NCBI GenBank assembly: GCA_002724245.1
Contig: PBOG01000014.1
Coordinates: 1 to 64,000, forward strand
Length of the DNA stretch: 64,000 nt
Direction: 5' to 3'
From: Planctomycetaceae bacterium
GTDB taxonomy: Bacteria > Planctomycetota > Planctomycetia > Pirellulales > Pirellulaceae
In this document: positions 27,916 through 36,529 of the stretch, one piece after another
Numbering within the stretch: position 1 is the stretch's first letter
How the letters are laid out: each line of letters opens with the position of its first letter
Program-made: the position numbers and the translations under genes
Notes under the pieces: model-generated
The model's input: the letters and a program-made list of their open reading frames with translations, nothing else
The model's database searches: none
Told to the model about the DNA's origin: nothing

Positions 27916-29205
27916 AACACTCGGAGTGTCATCGTTGTGTGGTGTACGTTGTCGATCGGAGTGGCCTGTTTGTTGATGACGGGCCACGCTGTGCCGCGGG
28001 TTGAGGCGGCTGATCCACTGGGATCCAACACCCGTTTGGCTACCTATGATACGGCAACGGGCGACACGTTTTTTGCGCTTAGCCTGGTGCCCCAGGTCGA
28101 AGTGCCAGCGGTTCGCGCTTGCGATGTGATTGTCTTGTTTGATACCTCTGCCAGCCAGACGGGGGCTTACCGCACTGAATCATTAGAGGTTCTCCAGGCA
28201 GCGCTGGGACAACTACACGAAGATAGTCGCGTGCGCTTGTACGCGATTGATTTATTGCCAATGTCTATGAACGATGCATTGGTCGCTGCCACAGATCCCG
28301 CGATTCTCAAAGCAATGGACCTGTTGAGTCAACGTATTCCGTTAGGCGCTACCGATCTGGCGGTGGGATTACGAGAAGCGAGCAAGGCGTTCCCCAAACG
28401 GAGTCCTCGCCCGCGTCGTGTGATTTATATCGGTGACGGCATCAGCCGCGCGAATATTCTCCAAGTGGAAGAGTTTCGGGAGCTTGCAGAACAACTTGTC
28501 ACACAGCGGATTTCGATTTCCAGTTTCGCGACTGGGCCTCAGCTCGACTTTCAGATGCTGGCGGCTTTGGCAAACCATACCGGGGGTATGATCTATGTTG
28601 ATCGTCCCGAACTCTCGCCGCAGCAAGCCGGGACTGCGCTTGCGGTGGCGTCACAACAGGGTGTTTTCTGGCCCGTTTCCAACAGGCTCCCTGAAGCTTT
28701 GCAAGAAGTGTTTCCACAGCGAGTTCCTCCACTGCGGGCTGATCGGGACAGTATTCTGATCGGCAAACTGCAGCGCGGTGAGAGTCTCAAAACGCGGCTG
28801 AAGGTGGAATTGGATGGTCGGCAAACTCAGCTGGCCTGGGAAATTGCACCTGAGAAATCCAGCGAAGCATTCAATTTTCTGCCACAACTCGTCAAAGAAG
28901 CCCGTGTCAGTCAGGGATGGAGTTTGCCAACCGCTGGGTCTGCAGGCCTCCGAGAGGTTGCCCGTTTGATTAGCAGTAGCGCCCAGGAATTGATTCAGTT
29001 TGCCCAGCGGGCCTTCAAAAACGGTGATTTGGAGGGTGCCAATACGGTTGCCGACGCGGTCCTCAGAAGAGACCCAGGTAATCCAGACGCGGAGGCGATT
29101 AAGCGCGTGATCCGCAAGAAAAAGCGTGAGTCTGCTGTGCCGCGTACTTCGCGGAAAAAGAACCCACTCAGATCAGGTGGATCCAGTAATCGGCCTCGCC
29201 GTTAA
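27886..29205 (+). CDS. Secreted von Willebrand factor A domain protein
   Basis: A 439-residue protein. After a short leader comes a hydrophobic signal (SVIVVWCTLSIGVACLLM) with cleavage likely after RVEA. The VWA domain has the metal-site motif VIVLFDTSASQTG, then QRIPLGATDLAVGLREA and RRVIYIGDGISRAN. A C-terminal helical part (GDLEGANTVADAVLRRDPGN) resembles a TPR unit, and the tail is basic (RKKKRESAVPRTSRKKN). VWA domains bind protein ligands; partner unknown. The start region is duplicated: ATGATGCAGGATTCA (27886-27900) followed by ATGATGCAAGACAAA (27901-27915), so several ATGs could serve. Ends 3 bp before the convergent MazG-like gene. Confidence 0.82.
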   Translation: MMQDSMMQDKNTRSVIVVWCTLSIGVACLLMTGHAVPRVEAADPLGSNTRLATYDTATGDTFFALSLVPQVEVPAVRACDVIVLFDTSASQTGAYRTESLEVLQAALGQLHEDSRVRLYAIDLLPMSMNDALVAATDPAILKAMDLLSQRIPLGATDLAVGLREASKAFPKRSPRPRRVIYIGDGISRANILQVEEFRELAEQLVTQRISISSFATGPQLDFQMLAALANHTGGMIYVDRPELSPQQAGTALAVASQQGVFWPVSNRLPEALQEVFPQRVPPLRADRDSILIGKLQRGESLKTRLKVELDGRQTQLAWEIAPEKSSEAFNFLPQLVKEARVSQGWSLPTAGSAGLREVARLISSSAQELIQFAQRAFKNGDLEGANTVADAVLRRDPGNPDAEAIKRVIRKKKRESAVPRTSRKKNPLRSGGSSNRPRR

Positions 29206-29208
29206 CCG

Positions 29209-29583
29209 TTACTCGACAGGGGCGGGATCTTCGGGACCGTAACGACCCCGGAATTGGTCGACCGGATATTTTTCAGCGTTTTTGCGGACCTTCTGCTCGA
29301 CCGCGGTGGCGATGTCGATTTGCATCACATTGGCGATCGCCAGCGCGTAGCAGATCACGTCGGCCAATTCTTCACGTACAGCCAGATGCTTTTCGGGATG
29401 GTTCCGAACCTGATGCGATTCTTCGGGAGTAATCCACTGGAAGTGTTCCATCAGCTCGGCGGCTTCGATCGCTAACGCCATGCTGAGATTCTTGGGGGCA
29501 TGAAACTGGCTCCAGTTGCGTTCGTCAACAAAATGACGTACCAGCTCCCGCAACACGCCAATCGAAGTATCAGAATCGTTCAT
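29209..29583 (-). CDS. MazG-like nucleotide pyrophosphohydrolase
   Basis: A 124-residue all-helical NTP pyrophosphohydrolase of the MazG/RS21-C6 (dCTPase) type. The magnesium-binding Glu/Asp pattern is ALAIEAAELMEHFQW and VREELADVICYALAIAN (E-x-x-E and E-x-x-D). It begins VLRELVRHFVDERNWSQFH and ends QFRGRYGPEDP. Probably hydrolyses non-canonical or excess dNTPs to the monophosphate. It lies 7 nt after phnW on the same strand, so the two are likely co-transcribed, although no biochemical link is known to me. Confidence 0.87.
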   Translation of the reverse strand: MNDSDTSIGVLRELVRHFVDERNWSQFHAPKNLSMALAIEAAELMEHFQWITPEESHQVRNHPEKHLAVREELADVICYALAIANVMQIDIATAVEQKVRKNAEKYPVDQFRGRYGPEDPAPVE

Positions 29584-29590
29584 TTGATTA

Positions 29591-30718
29591 TCAGATGTGA
29601 AGGTTCAGTTCTTGTAACGTTTCCCTGACCGCGATTGCCAATTGGTCGACATCGTCCGGAAAAACATTTCCTATGGTTCCGATTCGAAACGTATCCGCAT
29701 GACTGGCCTTACCGGGGTAGATCACAAATCGTCGTCGTTTCAATGCCTCATAAAACGGCATAAACGAGAATCCCGTGTCGCGCGGAAACAGGAAGGAAGT
29801 AATCACTGGAGATTGTAATGACCGTGGTAGCAGCGTTGTGAATCCAAGTGCTTCCATGTGCTCCACCAGGCGTGTTTGATTCGCTGTGTAACGCTGATGC
29901 CTGCAGACAACTCCCCCCTCTTCGTCGAGCTCAATCAGGGCTTGCAGAAATGCGCGCACGACATGAGTTGGCGAGGTGTAACGCCACTTGCCGGCACGTT
30001 CTTCCATCTCTTGCCACTGGTCAAATAAATCAAGACTTAGCGATCGCGCACATCCGTGTGAGGCAGCTAGGTGTTTACGATTGGCAATCACGAAGCCGAA
30101 TCCGGGCGTACCCTGAATACACTTGTTGGCCGAGGAGATCAGGTAATCAACGCCGAACTGACCGCAGTTCAAGGGGATTCCCCCAAAGGATGACATCGCA
30201 TCCAGCACGAAAACCTTTCCGTAACGCTGGGCCAGCTGGCCGACTTCAGCAGCCGGATTTAACATGCCGGTGGTAGTCTCGCAATGCACCATCGCTACGT
30301 GTGTGATATCACGGTCCTGCTGGAGAATCTGTTCGATCTGGTCCGGGTCGGGAGCATGCGTTTCCTCGACTGCGAGCACCTGATGGCAGATCCTCAATCG
30401 CGTTGCGATCTGGGCAATTCGGTGACCGTAGGCGCCATTGTTGATCACGAGTATTTTGCCATTGGCCGGTGTGATGCTCCCGATGGTGGCTTCCACGACA
30501 AATGTGCCGCTGCCTTGCATCAGCACCGAAGTAAACTTGTCAGAGTCTGGTGGGCCGCCGTGACTCGCCAGTCGCACCAGTCGATGCCGGATGTCGCTGA
30601 CCCGTTGGTTGTATTCATCGTCCCAGGTGCAGTAATCCTGCAACATGGCCGCCCGTACGGTTCGCGTTGTGGTCAGCGGACCTGGGGTCAGTAACAGATA
30701 GGGAATGTCGTCATCCAT
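29591..30718 (-). CDS. phnW: 2-aminoethylphosphonate--pyruvate transaminase
   Basis: A 375-residue class V PLP aminotransferase that interconverts 2-aminoethylphosphonate plus pyruvate with phosphonoacetaldehyde plus alanine. The PhnW-typical start is [19 protein letters not shown] with [10 protein letters not shown]. The PLP Asp region is [15 protein letters not shown], the Schiff-base Lys is in [19 protein letters not shown], and the C-terminus has [13 protein letters not shown]. The usual partners (phnX phosphonatase, phnA/phnY, or the synthesis genes pepM/ppd) are not in this window, so direction (degradation or 2-AEP synthesis) is open. Confidence 0.9.
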   Translation of the reverse strand: MDDDIPYLLLTPGPLTTTRTVRAAMLQDYCTWDDEYNQRVSDIRHRLVRLASHGGPPDSDKFTSVLMQGSGTFVVEATIGSITPANGKILVINNGAYGHRIAQIATRLRICHQVLAVEETHAPDPDQIEQILQQDRDITHVAMVHCETTTGMLNPAAEVGQLAQRYGKVFVLDAMSSFGGIPLNCGQFGVDYLISSANKCIQGTPGFGFVIANRKHLAASHGCARSLSLDLFDQWQEMEERAGKWRYTSPTHVVRAFLQALIELDEEGGVVCRHQRYTANQTRLVEHMEALGFTTLLPRSLQSPVITSFLFPRDTGFSFMPFYEALKRRRFVIYPGKASHADTFRIGTIGNVFPDDVDQLAIAVRETLQELNLHI

Positions 30719-30834
30719 CGAAGATTCACCGGGACAGGAAACCGGGGATCAGGCATCGCGTGGTGATCGCAGCCAGTCCCCGAGTGGGCGCTAGGATCAT
30801 GCTGCCAGTCACATCTTAACATGTGGTGGTCGGG

Positions 30835-32010
30835 TCAGGGGCGCGGTCGATGTGCCTCCAATGTGGCCACCAATGCGTCAATCGAATGAGGCGTGTGCCC
30901 GTAAGTCAGGCTAATCCGTAACAGAGACTCTCCAGAAGGTACCGATGGTGGCCGAATGGCGGGCAGCAGAAATCCTTGTTGCCGCAGTTTCGTCGACAAG
31001 TCCACGGCCGCCTGTGGAGTTCCCACGTACAGGGGGATGATCTGGCTGGACGTGGTACCGAGGTCCCAGTTTTGCTGGCGCAATTGCGCGCACAACTGGG
31101 CGCTACGTTCGAGCAACTGGGTCCGACGGTGAGGTTCTGCGCGTACCAGACGCAAGCTTTCCAGGCTGGCGGCCGCGGCGGCTTCGGGTAGCGCGGTCGA
31201 GAAGACATAACTCCGCGCACGGTTGACCAGCCAGTCGATGACACGTTGTGAGCCCGCGGCAAAACCACCGATCGATCCGAGGGCCTTACTGAGTGTACCG
31301 ATTCGCAGATGGATGCCGTCCTCGGCGCCCAGATGTTGCGCCACCCCGCGACCGTCTTTCCCAAACAAACCTGTCGCATGGGCTTCGTCGACCATGAGCA
31401 TGGCGTGGAACTGTTCCGCCAGTTCTGCCAGTTTATCCAGCGGTGCCAGATTGCCGTCCATACTGAAGAGACTGTCGGTGACAATCAAGCGGCGCCGAAA
31501 CGCGGAGGAGTCTTCCAGCAGCTGGCGTAGCGCCGTTACGTCTCGATGTGGAAATACGAAAGTCGTGGCGCCTGAAAGTCGGCAACCATCGATAATACTG
31601 GCGTGGTTTTTGGCATCGCTGTAAATGGCGTCGCCGCGACCTGCCAGGGCGGTGATCGCACCCAGGTTGGCGGCAAATCCAGAAGGGAAAAGTAGCGCCC
31701 CATCGGTTCCTTCAAAGAGCGCCAATTGCCGTTCCAGTTCCGCATGGATCGCGCCATGACCGCAGATCAAGGGACTCGCGCCGCTTCCCCAGCCGACCGC
31801 ATCGATCACGCGATGCACCGCGGGGACCAAAGCTTCGGCTGCCAATCCGAGGTAATCGTTGGAAGCGAAGGCGATGAGATCTTGACCATCCAGCTGAATG
31901 GTTTGTCCAAGATAACTTGAATTGCGGGTCGAGAGTTTTCGCCGCAGGCCCTGGTTTTCCAGTGAGTGTAAACCTGCGGTGATCCAATCCAACGGGTGCG
32001 CCATGGGCAT
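30835..32010 (-). CDS. bioF: 8-amino-7-oxononanoate synthase
   Basis: First committed ring-forming step of biotin synthesis: pimeloyl-ACP/CoA plus alanine. 391-residue alpha-oxoamine synthase. Features: FASNDYLGLAAE, GWGSGASPLICGHGAIHAEL, FPSGFAANLGAITAL, VDEAHATGLFGKDGRG, and the PLP Lys in GTLSKALGSIGGFAAGS. The closest alternatives are glycine C-acetyltransferase (kbl) and 5-aminolevulinate synthase; the N-terminal part fits BioF better. Its ATG directly abuts the stop of the EVE-domain gene (TGA then ATG, no gap), indicating coupling. No other bio gene is nearby. Confidence 0.87.
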   Translation of the reverse strand: MPMAHPLDWITAGLHSLENQGLRRKLSTRNSSYLGQTIQLDGQDLIAFASNDYLGLAAEALVPAVHRVIDAVGWGSGASPLICGHGAIHAELERQLALFEGTDGALLFPSGFAANLGAITALAGRGDAIYSDAKNHASIIDGCRLSGATTFVFPHRDVTALRQLLEDSSAFRRRLIVTDSLFSMDGNLAPLDKLAELAEQFHAMLMVDEAHATGLFGKDGRGVAQHLGAEDGIHLRIGTLSKALGSIGGFAAGSQRVIDWLVNRARSYVFSTALPEAAAAASLESLRLVRAEPHRRTQLLERSAQLCAQLRQQNWDLGTTSSQIIPLYVGTPQAAVDLSTKLRQQGFLLPAIRPPSVPSGESLLRISLTYGHTPHSIDALVATLEAHRPRP

Positions 32011-32490
32011 TCATTTTTTTCGGGATAATTTTTGGATCGCGTCGTATTCTGCTTTTCGAACTGGCTGCACCGAAAGCCGAGAACCTTTGCGCAGTAACTC
32101 CATTTTGTTGAGGGCTCGCACGCCGCGGAGTTCTTCCAGGGGCAGAGGGCGAGCGAAAACGGTTTCCAGTTGGATGTCGACCATCATCCACCGCGGATTG
32201 TCCGGTGACGACTTGGGATCGTAGTGTTTGTCCTTGGGATCCCAGGCAGTGTGGTCGGGATACGCTTCACGAACAATGACCGCGGTACCGACAACCGCTG
32301 GCGGTTTGGCGTTGGAGTGATACAGCAGTACGCGGTCCTCCAGTTGCATTTGGTCGCGCATAAAATTCCGCGCCTGGTAGTTGCGGACGCCATCCCAGCA
32401 GGTGGTTTGGTCAGGTTCCTGCGAGAGGTCCTGTATGGAGTAGGCACTCGGTTCGGTTTTCATCAACCAGTACTTTGGGGCGCGCGTCAT
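32011..32490 (-). CDS. EVE-domain protein (PUA-like fold)
   Basis: A 159-residue protein consisting of one EVE domain. Key segments are APKYWLMKTEPSAYSIQDL, CWDGVRNYQARNFMRDQM, DRVLLYHSNAKPPAVVGTA, VREAYPDHTAWDP and RWMMVDIQLETVF. EVE domains are PUA-like pockets that bind modified bases in nucleic acid; the eukaryotic member is thymocyte nuclear protein 1. ATG 32490 is chosen because the domain begins immediately; an ATG at 32532 would add 14 residues. Immediately upstream of and coupled to bioF. No restriction or modification gene is adjacent, so a defence role is not supported here. Confidence 0.88.
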   Translation of the reverse strand: MTRAPKYWLMKTEPSAYSIQDLSQEPDQTTCWDGVRNYQARNFMRDQMQLEDRVLLYHSNAKPPAVVGTAVIVREAYPDHTAWDPKDKHYDPKSSPDNPRWMMVDIQLETVFARPLPLEELRGVRALNKMELLRKGSRLSVQPVRKAEYDAIQKLSRKK

Positions 32491-32576
32491 CGCAATCGGG
32501 TCCTTTCGCTCCACGGAAGACAGCGACCGCATCGAGTACCGCGCGGCACTCGAGTTGAACCGTTGGCCGTCCGCTG

Positions 32577-32600
32577 CACTGTACGTTGCACCGTACGTTG
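32577..32600. repeat. 12-bp tandem repeat (two copies)
   Basis: CACTGTACGTTG (32577-32588) is followed directly by CACCGTACGTTG (32589-32600), with one mismatch. A third partial match (CAGC) trails it. Confidence 0.8.
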
Positions 32601-32822
32601 CAGCAGGTACGGTCCGGCAAATCCGGTTCAGGTTCCAGCCGCTCCTGGGTTTTCGTAGTTGTTCTGCAAATAATCAAGTAGGGAGAAACGGTTTCCACCC
32701 CGTTGGGAGCTGGTCGTCGAGAGGCCCTGGTTGCGCAGATCAGTCTGGCGGGATGGTCTCGTCAGGTGTACTGGCTGGTAGGGGAAGTGGTTGATGGAGT
32801 GCGTTTAGGTTCTGCGAGTCGA

Positions 32823-32851
32823 TTGATGATTCGCTCGCGTCGGGCTATTCT
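32823..32851 (+). promoter_or_regulatory. Candidate sigma-70 promoter upstream of the MFS gene
   Basis: TTGATG (32823-32828), a 17-nt spacer, then TATTCT (32846-32851). Each hexamer matches only four consensus positions. It points toward the GTG at 32991. Confidence 0.3.
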
Positions 32852-32990
32852 GGTACTGTTCCCGGTCTCGCCAGTCGCCTGTTGGCTTTCGCAGTCACGC
32901 TGGCCTGCAGCCCTGCGCCGCTTTGAGAACACCACAGGTGGGTGTTGCGAAGCTGATCCACCTCCTTCCTCCGCGCTGCGTATCTAATTA

Positions 32991-34361
32991 GTGACGGTCT
33001 ACGAAGATCCCCGAGATGAAACTGTGGTGCATGTGCTCGCCGATGAGGCGGTGCGCACCGGTCGACTGTACGACGGCAATTTTGTCCTGGCGATCGTGGC
33101 GCAGACGATGTTCACTTTGGCCAACACCTTGATGGCCCACTACAATCGCTGGATCGAGTTTCTGGAGGGAAACCTGGTCCAGATTGGTTGGATCATGGGA
33201 GTGGGCTCGATCGTTGCTCCGTTATTGCGCCCCTGGATGGGTTTGTTGATGAATCGGATCGGATCCCGCGCCACGTGGAATCTGGGGTTCATCATTTTTG
33301 GAATTGGTTCGTTGGGAAACCTCTGGGTTACCGAGTTGGGCTGGGCCATTTATGCGCTGCGGTCCTGTCTCGTTGTCGGTGCGGCAGTCGTTTTCAGTAG
33401 TAGTTTGACCTATATCACACTGACAACGCCCGCTCAGCGTCGCACCGAGGCCATTGGCATTCTTGGTGCCGGTGGATTCCTGGGAATGCTACTAGGTCCA
33501 CTTCTAGGTGACTTGATTTTAGGTGACGGAAGCCGCGCGCGAGGTGACTTCCAGTTGTTGTTTTCAGTGACCACGTTGGCCGTCGTGTTGCCGGCACTGC
33601 TGGTTTTTTCTTTACGCCGTCCGGCTCTCAAACCACAGAAGAGCTCGCTCCGAATTGGTGAGTTTGTCCGAACTATCTGGGTCTATTGGCCGGGGACGAT
33701 CTTGCTCTGCTGTTTTGCCTTTGGAGTATGCATGACCGTACCCTTCGCTTTCCTGGCCAGTTATGTCGACCAACTGAAGTTGCAGATCCCTGGACTGTCG
33801 GTGGTCGGTCTCTATTTCGGTTGCTATGCAGGCTGGGGGTTGACCGTACGGGTAGGCCTGCGTCGTTTGCCGGATCGGATCGGTCGACGTAAAGTTTTGA
33901 TTGTGGGAATGCTGACCATGGCGGCCGGGATGTTCTGTTTTGCCTTTGTGTCGGCTGCACATCCCTGGCGCCTGGCCATTCCGGCGTTGTTATGCGGGAC
34001 TGGTCACGCGCTGATTTTCCACACCATGGCTTCTTTGGCGCTGGAGTCTTTTCCGCAAGAGGTCCGTGGCAGCGGTTCCTCACTTTCATTGATCATGCTG
34101 GACATTGGAATGATTGCTGGCGCGCCGATTCTAGGAAGGATTGCGGACGGCTACGGGTTCGATTGGATGTACGCTTCCATCGGTCTGGTTTGTCTGAGTG
34201 TGGCCATAATCTATGTTTACTCGAGTCTTCCAGTGTGGCGCAGGCGCCGTCATCTGGCACTGGATGCCGATGCCGCGTTATCCGCCGCCGCAGTTGCCCG
34301 TGATGTACCCGGTAGTGTCGTCAGCAGTTCATCTTCGGAGAGCTTTCAGCAGACAATTTAG
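32991..34361 (+). CDS. Major facilitator superfamily transporter
   Basis: A 456-residue inner-membrane protein with about 12 hydrophobic segments. The MFS loop 2-3 signature region follows NLVQIGWIMGVGSIVAPLLR (PWMGLLMNRIGSRATWN). The second-half equivalent is LRRLPDRIGRRKVLIVGML. Both carry the D/N-R-I-G-R-R type motif. Start GTG 32991 lacks a clear Shine-Dalgarno, but no better start precedes the first helix. The substrate is unknown; the layout is closest to drug or metabolite exporters. The downstream secreted-protein gene begins 10 nt after the stop, with GAGGAAAA overlapping the stop codon, so the two are probably one operon. Confidence 0.87.
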   Translation: MTVYEDPRDETVVHVLADEAVRTGRLYDGNFVLAIVAQTMFTLANTLMAHYNRWIEFLEGNLVQIGWIMGVGSIVAPLLRPWMGLLMNRIGSRATWNLGFIIFGIGSLGNLWVTELGWAIYALRSCLVVGAAVVFSSSLTYITLTTPAQRRTEAIGILGAGGFLGMLLGPLLGDLILGDGSRARGDFQLLFSVTTLAVVLPALLVFSLRRPALKPQKSSLRIGEFVRTIWVYWPGTILLCCFAFGVCMTVPFAFLASYVDQLKLQIPGLSVVGLYFGCYAGWGLTVRVGLRRLPDRIGRRKVLIVGMLTMAAGMFCFAFVSAAHPWRLAIPALLCGTGHALIFHTMASLALESFPQEVRGSGSSLSLIMLDIGMIAGAPILGRIADGYGFDWMYASIGLVCLSVAIIYVYSSLPVWRRRRHLALDADAALSAAAVARDVPGSVVSSSSSESFQQTI

Positions 34362-34371
34362 AGGAAAACAG

Positions 34372-35028
34372 ATGCGTTCCAGGTTGTTCTCGATGGACGT
34401 TGCGTGGCAGTCCCGTCGGATGTGGCAGCGCGTAGGCTGGTCGGTTTTCATTTTGATCAATGTGGTCACTCACTTGTCGGCAACCGAACCGCCTCGACTT
34501 CCTGTGCCCCGCCAGTGGCGGATTGAAGAATCTCCCTATCCGCCGCCCTGGGCACAGCAACTCCCCTGGAAGGGGCGCCTGCAATTGAGATTTCCACCTG
34601 GGTTCTTTCAGCAGCAAGACCCCTATTTCTGGTCGTATCCTATTTTCTATTGGTTGCGAGGTGATGTACTCGGCAATCGTGCAGCGTTACAACGTGCGCT
34701 CCGTGACTACGATGCGGGTCTGTACGGGAAACAATTCAAGTCGGACCAGATCAAGATGGAGATCGGTCCAGACAAGAACCGCCGACTGGGTCGCCAGATG
34801 GTAGTTTACCGCCGAGTCGTGGTGAATGGCTTTGACCCGTTTGTGACCAAACGACCCCTCACAACGTACCTGGAGACCTACCGCTGGTATTGCCCCACGG
34901 CCAAGCATACGGCCGTTTTGATTTTGCGTTCTCCGCGCCGCCCGGATCCGCAAGACCCGGTCTGGAAGAAGCTCCTGCAGTTTGGCGAGGCCCTGCCCTG
35001 TCCTGAGTCAGGACGGCCTGCCCGCTGA
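34372..35028 (+). CDS. Secreted or membrane-anchored protein of unknown function
   Basis: A 218-residue protein I do not recognise. An N-terminal hydrophobic segment (VGWSVFILINVVTHLSAT) could be a signal peptide or a single anchor. The mature part begins PPRLPVPRQWRIEESPYPPP. It is rich in Trp, Tyr, Pro and Arg, with motifs such as DPYFWSYPIFYWLRGD and LRDYDAGLYGKQFKSDQIKM. Only a few Cys and no catalytic signature are visible. ATG 34372 has GAGGAAAA (34361-34368) at good spacing; the frame runs further upstream but overlaps the MFS gene. Likely co-transcribed with the transporter. Confidence 0.72.
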   Translation: MRSRLFSMDVAWQSRRMWQRVGWSVFILINVVTHLSATEPPRLPVPRQWRIEESPYPPPWAQQLPWKGRLQLRFPPGFFQQQDPYFWSYPIFYWLRGDVLGNRAALQRALRDYDAGLYGKQFKSDQIKMEIGPDKNRRLGRQMVVYRRVVVNGFDPFVTKRPLTTYLETYRWYCPTAKHTAVLILRSPRRPDPQDPVWKKLLQFGEALPCPESGRPAR

Positions 35029-35159
35029 GCGCTACGACTGGCAAAGGCCGGGTTGCACCCGGATGTCTGACACTATTGTGGCCAGGGGGTTTCCAGCAGC
35101 CTAAACTGGTAACGGTTTATTGACAGGTCTATAGGTCTCTTGTTTCCAGGGGGTGTGTC

Positions 35160-36464
35160 GTGTCCCAACCAAATCGTCGCTCCTTTGTGACCAGTACAGT
35201 GGCAGGTACGGCCGCGGTGACTGCGGCCAGCCTGACCCCACGGCCCGTGCGCGCAGCCCGTTCCAAGGTGGTTCTGGGTTTGATTGGTTGTGGAGGTCGC
35301 GGTACCTACCTGGCGCAGACATTTCTCGCCAATCCCGATGTGGAGATTGCCTACGTCTGTGATCCTGATCAAGGTCGTCTGGCCGCCGGAGTCAAGACGG
35401 TGGGAAATGCAGTTCCCCAGGCGGTTTCGGATTTGCGTCGCGTTCTCGACGACAAACGAGTCGATGCGGTGATTGTGGCCACACCCGATCACTGGCATGC
35501 TCCGGCTGCGATCCTGGCTTGCAAGGCAGGCAAACACGTCTATGTCGAAAAACCATGTTCGCACACAATTCGGGAAGGGCGCTTGCTGGTAGAAGCCGCC
35601 CGGAAAAACAATTGTGTGGTCCAGCACGGTACCCAGGTGCGTAGCACCACCATGATGATTGAAGCGGTCCAAGCGCTCCGCGAGGGAATCATTGGCGACG
35701 TGCTGGTCGCCAAAGCCTGGAATATCCAGAAGCGTCGTTCGATTGGCAAAGGGCGTACCACCGACCCACCAGCCGGGCTGGATTATGAGACGTGGGTGGG
35801 TCCTGCTCCAATGATTCCGTACCAGGCCAATCGAGTCCACGGTGGCTGGCATTGGTGGTATCATTTCGGAACGGGTGACATGGGAAATGATGGAGTCCAT
35901 GACATCGACTACTGTCGCTGGGGACTGGGCGTAGACGTACATCCTTCCAAGGTTGTTGCTCTCGGTGGCAAGTTCTTTTTTGATGACGACCAGCAATTCC
36001 CTGACACGCAACAGGTGACGTTCGAATACCCGGCGCAGAAGCCCACCGACACGTCGCGCCTCTTGGTCTATGAGCAGCGTTTGTGGTCCACTAACTACCC
36101 GCACAATGTGGACAGTGGCGTTGAGTTTTATGGAACTGAAGGCCAGATGTTTCTGAGTCGCCGAGGCAAGCTGGAGGTGCACGGTCCGCGCCATAAGCGA
36201 ATTGATGTGCCAATTGAACGAGAGGCTCAAAATGCCGAAAAACATGTCGCCAATTTCCTCGCGTCCGTGCGCGCTGGAACGCGACCCAATGGTGACATCG
36301 AGTTAGGCCACTTAACCACAACGCTGTGCCATTTGGGTAACCATGCCACTCGCCTCGGTACCTCTCTGGAATTCGATCCGCAGAAAGAGGAGATCTTGGG
36401 CGATGCGGAAGTTCGCCAGTTGGTAACGCGTGATTATCGCGACCACTGGGGGCGGCCGAGTTGA
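35160..36464 (+). CDS. Gfo/Idh/MocA family oxidoreductase with Tat signal
   Basis: A 434-residue protein. The Tat-type signal is SQPNRRSFVTSTVAGTAAVT, with cleavage likely after RPVRA. The Rossmann motif is VLGLIGCGGRGTYLAQ and the EKP motif is HVYVEKPCSHTIREGRLL. The substrate domain includes WHWWYHFGTGDMGNDGVHD and YCRWGLGVDVHPSKV, and the C-terminal segment is ELGHLTTTLCHLGNHATR. Start GTG 35160, preceded by AGGGGG. Expected to be periplasmic and to process a sugar derivative. The second Tat-exported paralogue in the window (compare 21994-23388). No operon partner is evident. Confidence 0.92.
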   Translation: MSQPNRRSFVTSTVAGTAAVTAASLTPRPVRAARSKVVLGLIGCGGRGTYLAQTFLANPDVEIAYVCDPDQGRLAAGVKTVGNAVPQAVSDLRRVLDDKRVDAVIVATPDHWHAPAAILACKAGKHVYVEKPCSHTIREGRLLVEAARKNNCVVQHGTQVRSTTMMIEAVQALREGIIGDVLVAKAWNIQKRRSIGKGRTTDPPAGLDYETWVGPAPMIPYQANRVHGGWHWWYHFGTGDMGNDGVHDIDYCRWGLGVDVHPSKVVALGGKFFFDDDQQFPDTQQVTFEYPAQKPTDTSRLLVYEQRLWSTNYPHNVDSGVEFYGTEGQMFLSRRGKLEVHGPRHKRIDVPIEREAQNAEKHVANFLASVRAGTRPNGDIELGHLTTTLCHLGNHATRLGTSLEFDPQKEEILGDAEVRQLVTRDYRDHWGRPS

Positions 36465-36529
36465 GGGTTGCCTACTCTCGGTTTTTGCCAGGGGTTCTCA
36501 AGTGCAGCTGCCGAAGGGGCGTTGTGCTG

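Larger units (their letters stand above)
32491..32990. other. Divergent gap between the EVE-domain and MFS genes
   Basis: It contains a 12-bp tandem repeat at 32577-32600 and a weak sigma-70-like promoter at 32823-32851. The open frame 32703-32987 has no family features and an Arg/Ser-rich composition and is not called. Confidence 0.5.

Noticed and set aside
32011-32490. EVE-domain gene as part of an anti-phage system
   Set aside because: No restriction, methyltransferase, helicase or other defence gene is nearby; the neighbours are a biotin gene and a transporter.
32703-32987. 94-codon frame ending 3 bp before the MFS start
   Set aside because: Random-looking Arg/Ser/Ala composition, no Shine-Dalgarno, and it contains the candidate promoter.
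35120-35125. TTGACA box upstream of the Tat-exported oxidoreductase gene
   Set aside because: No -10-like hexamer at 16-19 nt; CTATAG lies only a few bases away.
35073-36245. Long minus-strand open frame (390 codons) opposite the Tat-exported oxidoreductase gene
   Set aside because: It mirrors the plus-strand gene, which has clear family motifs. The antisense product has no recognisable domain and a His/Thr/Arg-rich composition.
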